64,000 bases of DNA from Holdemanella sp. MSK.7.32 (GCF_024460475.1 NZ_JANFYN010000004.1:1-64000), one strand, 5' to 3'. Shown: positions 8,098-16,570, numbered from the stretch's first letter. Numbers and translations: made by a program. The notes: generated by a model not told the origin, from the sequence alone.

Positions 8098-8991
8098 ATG
8101 AGTCGTAAAAGCATGTTTTGTAAAGAATATTTTTGGCAGATTCTCGTTACAATTGGTGGTCTGTTCGTGATATTTGTAACTCTATTAATTGGAGCTTTTC
8201 TAGTTTATAAAGGTTCTGATACATTTTTAAAATTTCATCATACTCTACAAGAGTTTCTTGGCAGTGCAAACTTTGCACCAATGGATAATGCCAGTTCAAA
8301 AGGACATGTAGGAGCCTTGATCTTTATTGTTGGATCGCTATGTGTTTGTGGATTGGCCTTATTGATTGCCACACCATTTGCGTTAGGATCATCTATTTTT
8401 ATGACAGAAATTTCACCTAAGTTTGGTGAAAAATTCTATCGTCCTATGGTAGAAATTTTTGCCGGAATTCCTAGTGTTGTCTATGGATGGGTTGGATTAA
8501 CGGTCTTGATTCCGTTCTTAAAGAAAGTATTTGATTTGCAGGTAGGACACTCTATACTTGCAGCAAGTCTTGTTTTATCCATTATGATATTTCCATCGAT
8601 TACCAGTGTTGCCAGTGATGCGATTCGAGCTGTTTCAAAAGAAACACGAATGGCTGCTTATGGACTTGGCTCAACACGCTGGCAAACAATTTATCGTGTT
8701 GTAATTCCTGCTGCATTACCTGGAGTCATTTCAGGTATTGTATTAGGACTCGCAAGAGCGTTTGGTGAAGCTTTAGCTGTTGCGATGGTCATTGGTCAGA
8801 CAACGGCTTTACCAACAAGTATTTTCTCCACTTCAAAAACACTAACAACGGAAATTGCAGCTCAAATGGGAAATGCGATGGAAGGTGGAGAAATGAAGGC
8901 AGCCCTATGGACAATGGCTTTATTGTTATTCTTGATTTCGTTATTGTTTATTACTATTATTCATAAGTTTTCAAAACCGAAAGGAGAATAG
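8098..8991 (+). CDS. pstC: Phosphate ABC transporter permease
   Basis: One of the two membrane subunits of the phosphate importer, 297 residues with six predicted membrane segments. The permease contact loop is visible as YGLGSTRWQTIYRVVIPAAL near residue 195, and GIPSVVYGWVGL is typical of PstC. The chosen ATG lies 7 bases after TTGGAGG. Fourteen upstream in-frame codons fall in the hairpin region and are excluded. It ends 2 bases before pstA. Confidence 0.93.
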   Translation: MSRKSMFCKEYFWQILVTIGGLFVIFVTLLIGAFLVYKGSDTFLKFHHTLQEFLGSANFAPMDNASSKGHVGALIFIVGSLCVCGLALLIATPFALGSSIFMTEISPKFGEKFYRPMVEIFAGIPSVVYGWVGLTVLIPFLKKVFDLQVGHSILAASLVLSIMIFPSITSVASDAIRAVSKETRMAAYGLGSTRWQTIYRVVIPAALPGVISGIVLGLARAFGEALAVAMVIGQTTALPTSIFSTSKTLTTEIAAQMGNAMEGGEMKAALWTMALLLFLISLLFITIIHKFSKPKGE

Positions 8992-8993
8992 AG

Positions 8994-9872
8994 ATGGATT
9001 CTAGAATTAAAAGAGCAAAAATGATGGATCAATTCATGACAATCGTCTTCTATGGTATCGCCTTATTCTTCTTTTTACTTCTTGTAGGCTTTGCCGGTAA
9101 AGTTATTATTGGGGGCTTGTTAGGGGCTAAACCAGAAATGTTTGGCTTTACTCGATCTGGCAGCATTGGAAATCAAGTTTTCAATACCATTTATTTAGTA
9201 TTCATATCTTTACTTGTTTCAGTGCCAATTGGGGTATTAGCCGGCATTTATTTGGCGATGTACGCAAAACCAGGTCTTGTAACACGCTTTTTAAGAACTT
9301 GTATTGAAACATTGTCTTCTTTACCAAGTATTGTTGTAGGTTTATTTGGATATTTGATTTTCTTAGTTGTATTAGGACTATCAAAAAGTTTATTGGCAGG
9401 AGCCCTGTCTATATCAATTCTAAGTTTACCTTTGATTACAACAACTACAGAAGATGCGATAAAAGGTTTGCCTGAAGGCTATTATCATGGAAGTATGGGA
9501 CTTGGAGCAACAAAGTGGCAAACTATATTCCATGTACTATTGCCAGCATGCCTATCACGTATTATGACCGGTGTTATTTTAGCGGCTGGTCGTGGATTTG
9601 GTGAAGCTGCTGTATTACTTTATACAACTGGTTCAGGAAGCGATTTGCGTTGGAATAATTTTAGTTTTACATCTCCAACATCACCTATTAATGTACTTAG
9701 ACCAGCTGAAACATTATCCATCCAAATCTGGAACTTACAAACCAATGGACAAGATCGAGCATTGGCTAATTTATCTAGTGCTGTGTTGATAATTTTAGTA
9801 TTGGCATTTAGTATTGGAGCCAATGTCTGGTCAAGACACATTTCCAAAAAACAAGCTGGATTAGAGAAATAG
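8994..9872 (+). CDS. pstA: Phosphate ABC transporter permease
   Basis: Second membrane subunit of the phosphate importer, 292 residues and about six membrane segments. The motif ETLSSLPSIVVGLFGYL and the ABC-contact loop MGLGATKWQTIFHVLLPACL are the PstA counterparts of those in PstC. AAGGAGA overlaps the end of pstC and serves this start. Confidence 0.93.
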   Translation: MDSRIKRAKMMDQFMTIVFYGIALFFFLLLVGFAGKVIIGGLLGAKPEMFGFTRSGSIGNQVFNTIYLVFISLLVSVPIGVLAGIYLAMYAKPGLVTRFLRTCIETLSSLPSIVVGLFGYLIFLVVLGLSKSLLAGALSISILSLPLITTTTEDAIKGLPEGYYHGSMGLGATKWQTIFHVLLPACLSRIMTGVILAAGRGFGEAAVLLYTTGSGSDLRWNNFSFTSPTSPINVLRPAETLSIQIWNLQTNGQDRALANLSSAVLIILVLAFSIGANVWSRHISKKQAGLEK

Positions 9873-9883
9873 AAAGGTTACGT

Positions 9884-10636
9884 ATGAATAATAAATTTAC
9901 AGTGAATGATCTGAATTTATATTATGGTGATTTTCATGCCTTAAAGAATATAAATTTGGATATCAAAGAAAAAGAAATTACAGCGTTTATCGGTCCTAGT
10001 GGATGTGGTAAATCAACATTCTTAAAAACATTGAATCGAATGAATGATTTGGTGGAAAGTACTAAAATCACAGGTGATATTTGTTTAGATGGAACGGATA
10101 TCTACAAAAATATGGATGCGATTGAATTAAGACGTAGAGTTGGAATGGTATTTCAACAGCCTAATCCATTCCCAAAAAGTATTTATGACAATATTGCGTA
10201 TGGCCCAAGAATTTTTGGAATCAAAAAGAAAAGTGAATTGGATGAAATTGTTGAAAGAAGTTTAAGACAAGCTGCCATTTGGGATGAAGTGAAGGATCGT
10301 CTACATAAATCAGCTTTAGGAATGTCAGGTGGCCAACAACAACGCTTATGTATCGCAAGAGCCTTGGCTATGCAGCCGGAAGTATTGTTGATGGACGAAC
10401 CTACAAGTGCTCTAGATCCAATTTCAACTAGTAAGATTGAAGAATTGACTTTAGAATTGAAAAAAGACTATACAATCGTTATTGTTACTCACAATATGCA
10501 GCAAGCTATGCGTATTAGTGATAAAACAGCCTTCTTCTTATTAGGTGATTTAATTGAGTATAGTGATACAGAAACATTGTTCTCAACGCCAAAAGAAAAG
10601 AAAACAGAAGACTATATTACAGGGAGGTTTGGATAA
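9884..10636 (+). CDS. pstB: Phosphate ABC transporter ATPase
   Basis: Energises phosphate uptake at the inner face of the membrane. The 250-residue protein has Walker A GPSGCGKST, the Q-loop FQQPNPFPKSIYDN that is characteristic of PstB, signature MSGGQQQR and Walker B VLLMDEPTSALD. Its stop codon shares one base with the phoU start (TAATG). Confidence 0.95.
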   Translation: MNNKFTVNDLNLYYGDFHALKNINLDIKEKEITAFIGPSGCGKSTFLKTLNRMNDLVESTKITGDICLDGTDIYKNMDAIELRRRVGMVFQQPNPFPKSIYDNIAYGPRIFGIKKKSELDEIVERSLRQAAIWDEVKDRLHKSALGMSGGQQQRLCIARALAMQPEVLLMDEPTSALDPISTSKIEELTLELKKDYTIVIVTHNMQQAMRISDKTAFFLLGDLIEYSDTETLFSTPKEKKTEDYITGRFG

Positions 10637-11289
10637 TGGTTTTGCCTACAAAGTTTTTAAAACAAACAAGACAGTTAGAACTGACTATGACACAAATGTC
10701 TCAAGACTGTTTAAAAGGATTGTGGTTTTGCAAGCACGCTATTTTAGATGGAAACAAAACTTTAGTTCAAGATGTTTCGCAAATGCATGAAGAAGTGAGT
10801 GAACAAGGAAGAGAAGCTGAACAAATTTGTATGAAGATTCTTCTTCTACAACATCCTGTTGCAAAGGATTTAAGACGTATTACTGTCGCTACAAATACGC
10901 TTCGTGATTTAACACGTATTATGGATCAAGAAAAAGAAGTTTCAGAATTAATTTGCGCATTGAATATGGACGATTTAGTTGTGGATGATTGTATTAAACA
11001 ACAGTTTTCAATTGCCAAGAAAATGATTAATCTGGCTATTGAAGCATTTGTCCAAAAAGATGAAATGGCAGCAAACCAAGTGATTGAAATGGACATAAAA
11101 GCAGATGAACAATATAATCGAGCTAAAGAAGTTTATGTAGACTTATTAGCTAAAAAAGAACTTGATACAGGTACTTTAGTGGATGTGTTACTTGTTGGTA
11201 AATATTTAGAGAGAATCTGTGATCATTGTGTAAACATTGGAAAATGGGTTCTTTATCAAAAGTCTGGTATTTTTGAAGCAATTGAATAA
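10636..11289 (+). CDS. phoU: Phosphate signalling protein PhoU
   Basis: Cytoplasmic helical protein of 217 residues that links PstSCAB transport state to the PhoR sensor and restrains uptake. Two PhoU three-helix repeats can be seen; the metal-site pattern in each includes E.D..D-like residues (for example NQVIEMDIKADEQYN). Last gene of the operon, translationally coupled to pstB. The PhoPR pair is not in this window. Confidence 0.92.
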   Translation: MVLPTKFLKQTRQLELTMTQMSQDCLKGLWFCKHAILDGNKTLVQDVSQMHEEVSEQGREAEQICMKILLLQHPVAKDLRRITVATNTLRDLTRIMDQEKEVSELICALNMDDLVVDDCIKQQFSIAKKMINLAIEAFVQKDEMAANQVIEMDIKADEQYNRAKEVYVDLLAKKELDTGTLVDVLLVGKYLERICDHCVNIGKWVLYQKSGIFEAIE

Positions 11290-11331
11290 AACAAAAAAGC
11301 TGTAAGCAAATTTGCTTACAGCGTATTTTTT
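11290..11331. terminator. Bidirectional terminator between phoU and tRNA-Ala
   Basis: A 24-base perfect palindrome at 11299-11322 is flanked by A residues on the left and by GTATTTTTTA on the right. It can therefore end phoU rightward and tRNA-Ala leftward. Confidence 0.88.
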
Positions 11332-11334
11332 ACT

Positions 11335-11410
11335 TGGTGGAGCGTATCGGGATCGAACCGATGACCCCCTGCGTGCAAGGCAGGTGCTCTCCCAGCTGAG
11401 CTAACACCCC
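11335..11410 (-). tRNA. tRNA-Ala (UGC)
   Basis: A 76-base cloverleaf on the minus strand starts GGGGTGT and ends with encoded CCA. The anticodon loop CTTGCAC gives anticodon TGC between arms CCTGC and GCAGG. The T loop reads TTCGATC. Confidence 0.96.
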
Positions 11411-11422
11411 AAGTGCCTTTTA

Positions 11423-11451
11423 ATATTACCTAATAATTTTGGAAAATGCAA
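11423..11451 (-). promoter_or_regulatory. tRNA-Ala promoter
   Basis: Minus-strand TTGCAT (11446-11451), a 17-base spacer and TATAAT-like TAATAT (11423-11428) lie 12 bases upstream of the tRNA. It occupies the same DNA as the divergent capA promoter. Confidence 0.7.
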
Positions 11452-11474
11452 GCTTTTTTTGGTAAAATTAAATT

Positions 11475-12653
11475 ATGAAAAAGAAATGGACATGGATCAT
11501 TATATTATGTATATTCAATTTCAGCTTAATGGGCTTTATTTTAACACACCCCACACCAAATTCGAAAGAAGCGACAAAGGTTGTAAAAAATGTTTCTACA
11601 AAAAAACAGGAAGAAAAAAAATCATTTACATTTGTAGGTGTAGGTGACAACTTGTATCATGGTGCGATGTATTGGTACCCATACCAGAGGGATGGATATT
11701 ATAATTTTGATTCCTATTATGAAATGACAAATAAATATACACAAAATGCAGATTTGGCATATATCAATTTTGAAACGTTATGCATAGGAGAAGAGTATGA
11801 ATTGAGTGGATACCCTACTTTTAATGGACCTACAGAAATTCTGTCTTCAGTCAATAAGGCTGGCTTTGATTGGTGGAGTTTAAGTTCAAATCACTCTATG
11901 GATCGGGGTGCTGAGGGTTTATTAACACAGATTGATTTGATTCGAAAGAATTATCCAGATGTTATTACGACGGGTTCGCATACGTCTTTAAAGGACAAAA
12001 AGCGTACATTAGTAAAAGAAATCAATGGAATCAAAGTAGGATTTCTTGGATATACCTATGGCTTGAATGGATTTAGTGTGCCTGAAGATAAGCCGTGGCT
12101 TGTGGATTTGATTGATAAGGATCAAATGAAAAAAGATATGGAAACCTTAAGCAAAGTGAGCGATGTCCAATTGGTTTCTATGCATTGGGGTGAAGAATAT
12201 CAAACAGAGCCAACTGAAGAGCAGAAAGATTTGGCAAATTATTTAAATGAGCTAGGTGCTGAGGTTGTGATTGGTTCACACCCACATGTTATTGAACCGG
12301 CAAAAGTTATTAAAGGAAAGAAACAAGATACACTTGTGTATTATTCATTAGGAAATTATACAAGTGCACAGGATATGGATTCAACAATGGTTGGTGGAAT
12401 GGCAAGCTTTACATTGAACTATGATCCGAACACAAAAAAGACGTCTTTTGCAGATACTAAATTTATTCCATTGATTACATGGTTTGATGTAGGGTATAAT
12501 GCATGGAAGACTTACCCAATCGAAGATTACAATGATTCGCTTGCACAAACACATAACTTAGCTTCGGATTATGATCTTTCAAAAGAATGGGTGCAACAGT
12601 TTGTCCAGTCTGTAATGCAAGATTGTGATGGAGTAGAGGTGGTTTTAGAATGA
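11475..12653 (+). CDS. CapA/PGA_cap family metallophosphatase-like protein
   Basis: A 392-residue protein with one N-terminal membrane anchor (about residues 5-24) and an extracellular PGA_cap domain. Family motifs visible are GVGDNLYHG, YINFET, SSNHSMDRG, SMHWGEEY and VVIGSHPHVIEP. Members resemble CapA of poly-gamma-glutamate capsule synthesis, but no capB or capC is nearby, so the substrate is unknown. No Shine-Dalgarno site is visible. A -10-like TAAAAT (11463-11468) with TTGGAA 18 bases further upstream suggests a leaderless mRNA. It overlaps smpB by 4 bases (ATGA). Confidence 0.85.
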   Translation: MKKKWTWIIILCIFNFSLMGFILTHPTPNSKEATKVVKNVSTKKQEEKKSFTFVGVGDNLYHGAMYWYPYQRDGYYNFDSYYEMTNKYTQNADLAYINFETLCIGEEYELSGYPTFNGPTEILSSVNKAGFDWWSLSSNHSMDRGAEGLLTQIDLIRKNYPDVITTGSHTSLKDKKRTLVKEINGIKVGFLGYTYGLNGFSVPEDKPWLVDLIDKDQMKKDMETLSKVSDVQLVSMHWGEEYQTEPTEEQKDLANYLNELGAEVVIGSHPHVIEPAKVIKGKKQDTLVYYSLGNYTSAQDMDSTMVGGMASFTLNYDPNTKKTSFADTKFIPLITWFDVGYNAWKTYPIEDYNDSLAQTHNLASDYDLSKEWVQQFVQSVMQDCDGVEVVLE

Positions 12654-13108
12654 GTCAAAATCAAAAGACAATAGCCGAAAATCGTAAGGCAAGACATGAA
12701 TATGAGTTGTATGATCGTTTTGAAGCAGGTTTAGTGCTTCAGGGAACAGAAATTAAAAGTATTCGAAGAGGAAAAGTTCAATTAAAGGACAGTTATATCA
12801 GTTTTCAAAAAGGGGAAGCTTTTATTAAAGGTATGCATATTTCTCCTTATGAATTTGGAAACCGATTTAATCATGATGAAACGCGTGATCGCAAACTCTT
12901 AATGCATAAACAGGAAATTCAAAAATTGGAGCAATCTGCGCGTGTTAAAGGGTATACGGTTGTACCTGTGAGAATTTATTTATATAAAGGATTAGCTAAA
13001 CTTGAGATAGCTTTGGCGAAAGGTAAAAATCTTCATGATAAGCGTGAGTCTCAAAAGGCGAAGGATGCGCAAAGAGAGATTCAAAAAGCCTTGAAAAATC
13101 AGTATTAA
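12650..13108 (+). CDS. smpB: SsrA-binding protein
   Basis: Binds tmRNA and brings it to stalled ribosomes. The 152 residues match the full family length. They contain the N-terminal NRKARHEYELYDRFEAGLVL, GTEIKSIRRGK, the segment HISPYEFGNRFNHD, and a basic C-terminal tail from KGKNLHDKRES onward. It starts inside the capA stop (ATGA) and lies directly upstream of ssrA, its RNA partner. Confidence 0.96.
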   Translation: MSQNQKTIAENRKARHEYELYDRFEAGLVLQGTEIKSIRRGKVQLKDSYISFQKGEAFIKGMHISPYEFGNRFNHDETRDRKLLMHKQEIQKLEQSARVKGYTVVPVRIYLYKGLAKLEIALAKGKNLHDKRESQKAKDAQREIQKALKNQY

Positions 13109-13119
13109 TAGATTATACT
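13091..13119 (+). promoter_or_regulatory. ssrA promoter within the smpB 3' end
   Basis: TTGAAA (13091-13096), a 17-base spacer and TATACT (13114-13119) lie just upstream of the tmRNA 5' end at 13130. The -35 box is inside the last codons of smpB, so ssrA can be expressed independently. Confidence 0.8.
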
Positions 13120-13129
13120 GATGTTCCTT

Positions 13130-13520
13130 GGGGATGTTCAGGCATTCGATGAGTAAATGTTTGGATTCAGCCACAGCCACGAAGGATACGTGTAATAACC
13201 AACTTAAATTAATTGCTAAAAATAAACTTGCTAATGTATTTGGTATGAACCAAAGCATGGCTTTCGCTGCTTAATTTTATTGCCTACGTTTGGCTTCGCA
13301 GCCCCTTTCTGAAATTTCGCTTTCTTATTTCAGACTGAGTGTTAAAGAAAAGAAGATAGAAATAAGTATTGGCTAGCTGCTTATTTTGAATCAACTATAG
13401 CTAACCCAAAAGAATTTTTGTTTCCATCCAAAACTTTTGGATAACTAGATGGAAAAAGCTGTAAACGCTGTCTCGTGGGACTTTGCTTAGACAGGAGTTC
13501 GATTCTCCTCATCTCCACCA
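13130..13520 (+). ncRNA. ssrA: Transfer-messenger RNA
   Basis: The ends form a tRNA-Ala-like acceptor: 5' GGGGATG pairs with CATCTCC before the encoded ACCA, and the T arm reads AGTTCGATT. The mRNA-like part ends at TAA 13272-13274, and the encoded tag ends ANVFGMNQSMAFAA. The frame is open back past 13185, giving a tag of up to about 29 residues, long like those of Mollicutes. The exact resume codon is uncertain. Pseudoknot sequences fill 13280-13470. Total length is about 391 bases. Confidence 0.95.
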
Positions 13521-13529
13521 AAGACAATC

Positions 13530-13560
13530 AACGCCCTTATTTAAAGGGCGTTTTAATTTA
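13530..13560 (+). terminator. ssrA terminator
   Basis: A 9-bp stem (AACGCCCTT at 13530-13538 with AAGGGCGTT at 13544-13552) is followed by a T-rich stretch. Confidence 0.85.
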
Positions 13561-13606
13561 TCGTGATGTATTTTTGAAGTATAATAAATAAGAAAGAAGG
13601 TATAGT

Positions 13607-13981
13607 ATGAGAATTGCAGTCAGTTATAAAGATGGAGAAGTGTTCCAACATTTTGGGCATAGCTCAGAATTTAAAATCTATGAAACTGATCATAATGAAA
13701 TTATTAAGAGTGAAGTGATTACAGTCGAAGGACATGGACATGTTAGTGTTTCGAATGCTCTAAAAGAACAAAATGTAAACATTGTACTTTGTGGTGGTAT
13801 TGGACAAGGGGCTAAAACTGCATTGGCTGGTTTTGGGATTCATTCTTTTGGTGGTGTAACCGGAAATGCGGATGAGGCTGTTAAGAAATATTTAAGTGGA
13901 CAACTAGAATTTACAACGGATGTGACTTGTACAAAACATGAATCTGGCGAAAGTCATTCTTGTGGTGGACGTTGCCATTAA
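13607..13981 (+). CDS. NifX/NifB-like (dinitrogenase cofactor domain) small protein
   Basis: A 124-residue protein of the Fe-Mo cofactor-binding domain family found in NifX, NifB C-termini and many non-fixing anaerobes. The domain runs from RIAVSYKDGEVFQHFGHSSEF through VLCGGIGQGAKTALAGFGI. The tail is rich in Cys and His (CTKHESGESHSCGGRCH), suggesting metal or cluster binding. AGAAGG precedes the ATG. No nitrogenase genes are present, so a nitrogen-fixation role is unlikely; true function unknown. Confidence 0.8.
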   Translation: MRIAVSYKDGEVFQHFGHSSEFKIYETDHNEIIKSEVITVEGHGHVSVSNALKEQNVNIVLCGGIGQGAKTALAGFGIHSFGGVTGNADEAVKKYLSGQLEFTTDVTCTKHESGESHSCGGRCH

Positions 13982-13997
13982 TTCTTGATTTTTTCTT

Positions 13998-14026
13998 TTG
14001 ACACACCTTGTATTTCGGTCTATAAT
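13998..14026 (+). promoter_or_regulatory. thrS promoter
   Basis: TTGACA (13998-14003), a 17-base spacer and TATAAT (14021-14026): a fully consensus housekeeping promoter ahead of the T-box leader. Confidence 0.9.
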
Positions 14027-14032
14027 CTAGGC

Positions 14033-14250
14033 AACAATAGTGATAAGGATATGAATGCATTCTATTCAAATGTAGAGAGAGTGTGGTTGGTGAAAACACT
14101 TTGCGAATGTATGTATTTACTCCCTTTGAATTGCCCTTGAAAAAGTGTGCCGTAATTCTTGCGTTAAAAGGTTTGAGGTGTATACAGTAATTGTATAAAC
14201 AAAGGTGGTACCGCGTGCGACAGACGTCCTTTGATGGCTGTCGCTTTTTA
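14033..14250 (+). promoter_or_regulatory. T-box leader of thrS
   Basis: A tRNA-sensing leader. The conserved T-box AAGGTGGTACCGCG lies at 14202-14215. It is followed by a terminator stem (GCGACAG 14217-14223 with CTGTCGC 14238-14244) and a T run. Upstream, an AGAGAG-containing stem I is visible near 14073. ACT at 14119-14121 is a candidate threonine specifier codon, though I did not fold the RNA. Uncharged tRNA-Thr should favour the antiterminator and read-through. Confidence 0.92.
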
Positions 14251-14274
14251 TATGGAAAAATGGAGGAAAGTAAA

Positions 14275-16023
14275 ATGGAATTAGTGAATGTATTAGAAAA
14301 TGAACATTTATCTATGTTGAACCACTCATGTGCTCATATGATGGCTCAAGCTGTTAAGCGTTTATATCCAAATGCTAAATTCTGGGTAGGACCTGTTATT
14401 TCTGAAGGTTTCTACTACGATATGGATTTAGGAGATGTAAAATTAAAAGAAGAGGATTTGGCAAAAATCGAAAAAGAAATGAAGAAAATTGCCAAAGACG
14501 GAAAGAGAATTGTTCGTGAAGAAATCTCTAAAAAAGATGCTTTAGAAATGTTCAAGGATGATCCTTATAAAATTGATTTGATCAACGGATTAGAAGATGG
14601 AAATATCACAATCTATCGTCAAGGTGAATTTGCGGACTTATGTCGTGGACCTCACGTTGAGACTGTTAAGATGTGTAAAAACTTTAAATTGTTGAAACAT
14701 TCTGGTGCTTACTGGAAAGGTGATGCAAACAATAAAATGCTTCAACGTGTTTATGGTATTTGTTTCGATACAAAAGAAGAATTGGAAGCTCACTTAGAAG
14801 CTTTAGAAGAAGCTAAAAAACGTGACCACAAGAAATTAGGGAAAGAAATGGGCTTATTCACAATTAGTGAATTTGCGCCAGGTATGCCTATCTTCTTGCC
14901 AGATGGAATGATTTTACGTAACATCTTGGAACAATACTGGTACCAAGAACACGCAAAAGAAGGATACCAATTCATTAAGACTCCAATTATGATGTCAAAA
15001 GAATTGTGGGAATTGAGTGGACACTGGGATCACTACAAAGACAATATGTACACTTCAATGGTCGATGATCGTGAATTCGCAATCAAACCAATGAACTGTC
15101 CAGGAGCTTTATTAGTATATAATTCAACTTTACATTCATATAAAGATTTACCATTGCGTTTAGGGGAATTAGGACAAGTACACCGTCACGAAGCAAGTGG
15201 TGCATTGAATGGATTGTTCCGTGTGCGTACATTCACACAAGATGATGCGCATTTATTTGTAACTCCTGATCAATTGGAAGAAGAAGTTAAAAAAGTATTA
15301 CAATTGGTAGATCGTATTTATTCTGTATTTGGTTTACCATATGAAATTGAATTATCAACACGTCCAGAAAGTGGATATATTGGATCTGAAGAAATCTGGG
15401 ATGCTTCAGAAAAAGCATTGGCACAAGCTTGTGTTCACGCAGGTAAAGAATATAAAGTAAATCCTGGAGATGGTGCATTCTATGGACCTAAATTGGATAT
15501 TCATATCAAAGATAGCTTAGGACGTGTATGGCAATGTGGTACTGTACAGTTGGATATGAACTTGCCTGAAAGATTCGAATGTAAATATGTAGATGCAGAT
15601 GGAACAAAGAAAACTCCAATTATGTTACACCGTGTAGTTTATGGATCAGTTGAACGTTTCATTGGTATTTTGATCGAACACTTTGGTGGACACTTCCCAT
15701 TATGGTTAGCTCCACGTCAATTTGTGGTAATTCCAGTACACCACGAAAAACATGTTGAATACGCAAATAAAGTATGTGATGCATTAACAGCATTAGGAAT
15801 GCGTGCAACAGTAGATTCTCGTAACGAAAAATTGGGTTATCGTGTTCGTGAGGCGCAGCTACAAAAGGTTACTTACCAAATCGTAGTTGGTGATGGAGAG
15901 CAAGAAAATAATACAGTTACAATTCGTCAGAGTGGTAAAAAGGATAGTGTTACATTATCTTTAGATGAAGCTTTAGCTAAATTTAAAGCTGAAGTAGACA
16001 ACAAAACATTGTTTGGAAAGTAA
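14275..16023 (+). CDS. thrS: Threonyl-tRNA synthetase lacking a TGS domain
   Basis: Charges tRNA-Thr. The 582-residue protein begins only 15 residues before the editing-domain motif NHSCAHMMAQAVK, so the usual ~60-residue N-terminal TGS domain is absent. The editing domain, class II catalytic core (KPMNCPGALLVY, motif 2 GELGQVHRHEASGAL, MLHRVVYGS with the zinc Cys/His/His set) and the C-terminal anticodon-binding domain are intact. The ATG at 14275 follows GGAGGAAAG. Upstream in-frame codons overlap the T-box terminator and are not protein-like. Confidence 0.93.
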   Translation: MELVNVLENEHLSMLNHSCAHMMAQAVKRLYPNAKFWVGPVISEGFYYDMDLGDVKLKEEDLAKIEKEMKKIAKDGKRIVREEISKKDALEMFKDDPYKIDLINGLEDGNITIYRQGEFADLCRGPHVETVKMCKNFKLLKHSGAYWKGDANNKMLQRVYGICFDTKEELEAHLEALEEAKKRDHKKLGKEMGLFTISEFAPGMPIFLPDGMILRNILEQYWYQEHAKEGYQFIKTPIMMSKELWELSGHWDHYKDNMYTSMVDDREFAIKPMNCPGALLVYNSTLHSYKDLPLRLGELGQVHRHEASGALNGLFRVRTFTQDDAHLFVTPDQLEEEVKKVLQLVDRIYSVFGLPYEIELSTRPESGYIGSEEIWDASEKALAQACVHAGKEYKVNPGDGAFYGPKLDIHIKDSLGRVWQCGTVQLDMNLPERFECKYVDADGTKKTPIMLHRVVYGSVERFIGILIEHFGGHFPLWLAPRQFVVIPVHHEKHVEYANKVCDALTALGMRATVDSRNEKLGYRVREAQLQKVTYQIVVGDGEQENNTVTIRQSGKKDSVTLSLDEALAKFKAEVDNKTLFGK

Positions 16024-16026
16024 GAG

Positions 16027-16061
16027 TTTAGAGGTCAAAAATTGACCTCTAAATTTTTTTT
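16027..16061 (+). terminator. thrS terminator
   Basis: A 12-bp perfect stem (16027-16038 with 16042-16053) is followed by a T run. Confidence 0.92.
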
Positions 16062-16081
16062 ATCTTTTTTAAAAAAATTGC

Positions 16082-16110
16082 TTGCAATAAGTTTTTATCC
16101 ATGTTATTAT
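16082..16110 (+). promoter_or_regulatory. tRNA operon promoter
   Basis: TTGCAA (16082-16087), a 17-base spacer and TATTAT (16105-16110) lie about 60 bases before tRNA-Ser. The leader holds a small GCGTTA/TAACGC hairpin near 16117-16132. Confidence 0.7.
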
Positions 16111-16170
16111 TAACGGGCGTTACAGATAACGCAGGTTGTTCTAAAAAATAAGTATTCTGGAAATATTCTT

Positions 16171-16261
16171 GGAGAAGTACTCAAGTGGCTGAAGAGGTGC
16201 CCCTGCTAAGGGTATAGGTCGGGAAACTGGCGCGAGAGTTCAAATCTCTCCTTCTCCGCCA
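16171..16261 (+). tRNA. tRNA-Ser (GCU)
   Basis: A 91-base class II tRNA with a long variable arm, acceptor GGAGAAG/CTTCTCC, anticodon loop containing GCT, and encoded CCA. First of a four-tRNA cluster. Confidence 0.95.
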
Positions 16262-16281
16262 TCTTATTTTTGGAAAATTAT

Positions 16282-16357
16282 GGTCCAGTGGTGTAGTGGT
16301 TAACATGCCTCCCTGTCACGGAGGAGATCGTGGGTTCGAGTCCCATCTGGACCGCCA
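16282..16357 (+). tRNA. tRNA-Asp (GUC), copy 1
   Basis: A 76-base cloverleaf with acceptor GGTCCAG/CTGGACC, anticodon loop CTGTCAC and encoded CCA. Identical in sequence to the copy at 16453-16528. Confidence 0.96.
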
Positions 16358-16362
16358 TTCAT

Positions 16363-16436
16363 GCAGATGTAGTTCAATGGTAGAACACAGCCTTGCCAAG
16401 GCTGATACGGGGGTTCAATTCCCCTCATCTGCTCCA
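16363..16436 (+). tRNA. tRNA-Gly (GCC)
   Basis: A 74-base cloverleaf starting GCAGATG, with anticodon loop TTGCCAA (anticodon GCC), T loop TTCAATT and encoded CCA. It lies between the two tRNA-Asp copies. Confidence 0.95.
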
Positions 16437-16452
16437 TTTAAAATTAAATATT

Positions 16453-16528
16453 GGTCCAGTGGTGTAGTGGTTAACATGCCTCCCTGTCACGGAGGAGATC
16501 GTGGGTTCGAGTCCCATCTGGACCGCCA
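16453..16528 (+). tRNA. tRNA-Asp (GUC), copy 2
   Basis: Exact 76-base repeat of the tRNA at 16282-16357, including CCA. Anticodon GTC. Last tRNA of the cluster. Confidence 0.96.
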
Positions 16529-16539
16529 TTTAGAAGTTT

Positions 16540-16564
16540 AAGTCATCTTAGGATGACTTTTTTC
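16540..16564 (+). terminator. tRNA operon terminator
   Basis: An 8-bp stem (AAGTCATC with GATGACTT) is followed by six T. Confidence 0.88.
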
Positions 16565-16570
16565 TTTATA

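Noticed and set aside
13607..13981. Nitrogen fixation gene
   Set aside because: The NifX-like domain occurs widely in non-fixing anaerobes and no nif structural or cofactor genes are present.
16296..16541. Open frame of 81 codons across the tRNA cluster
   Set aside because: It exists only because the two identical tRNA-Asp genes and tRNA-Gly happen to lack stops in one frame; the tRNAs explain the sequence.
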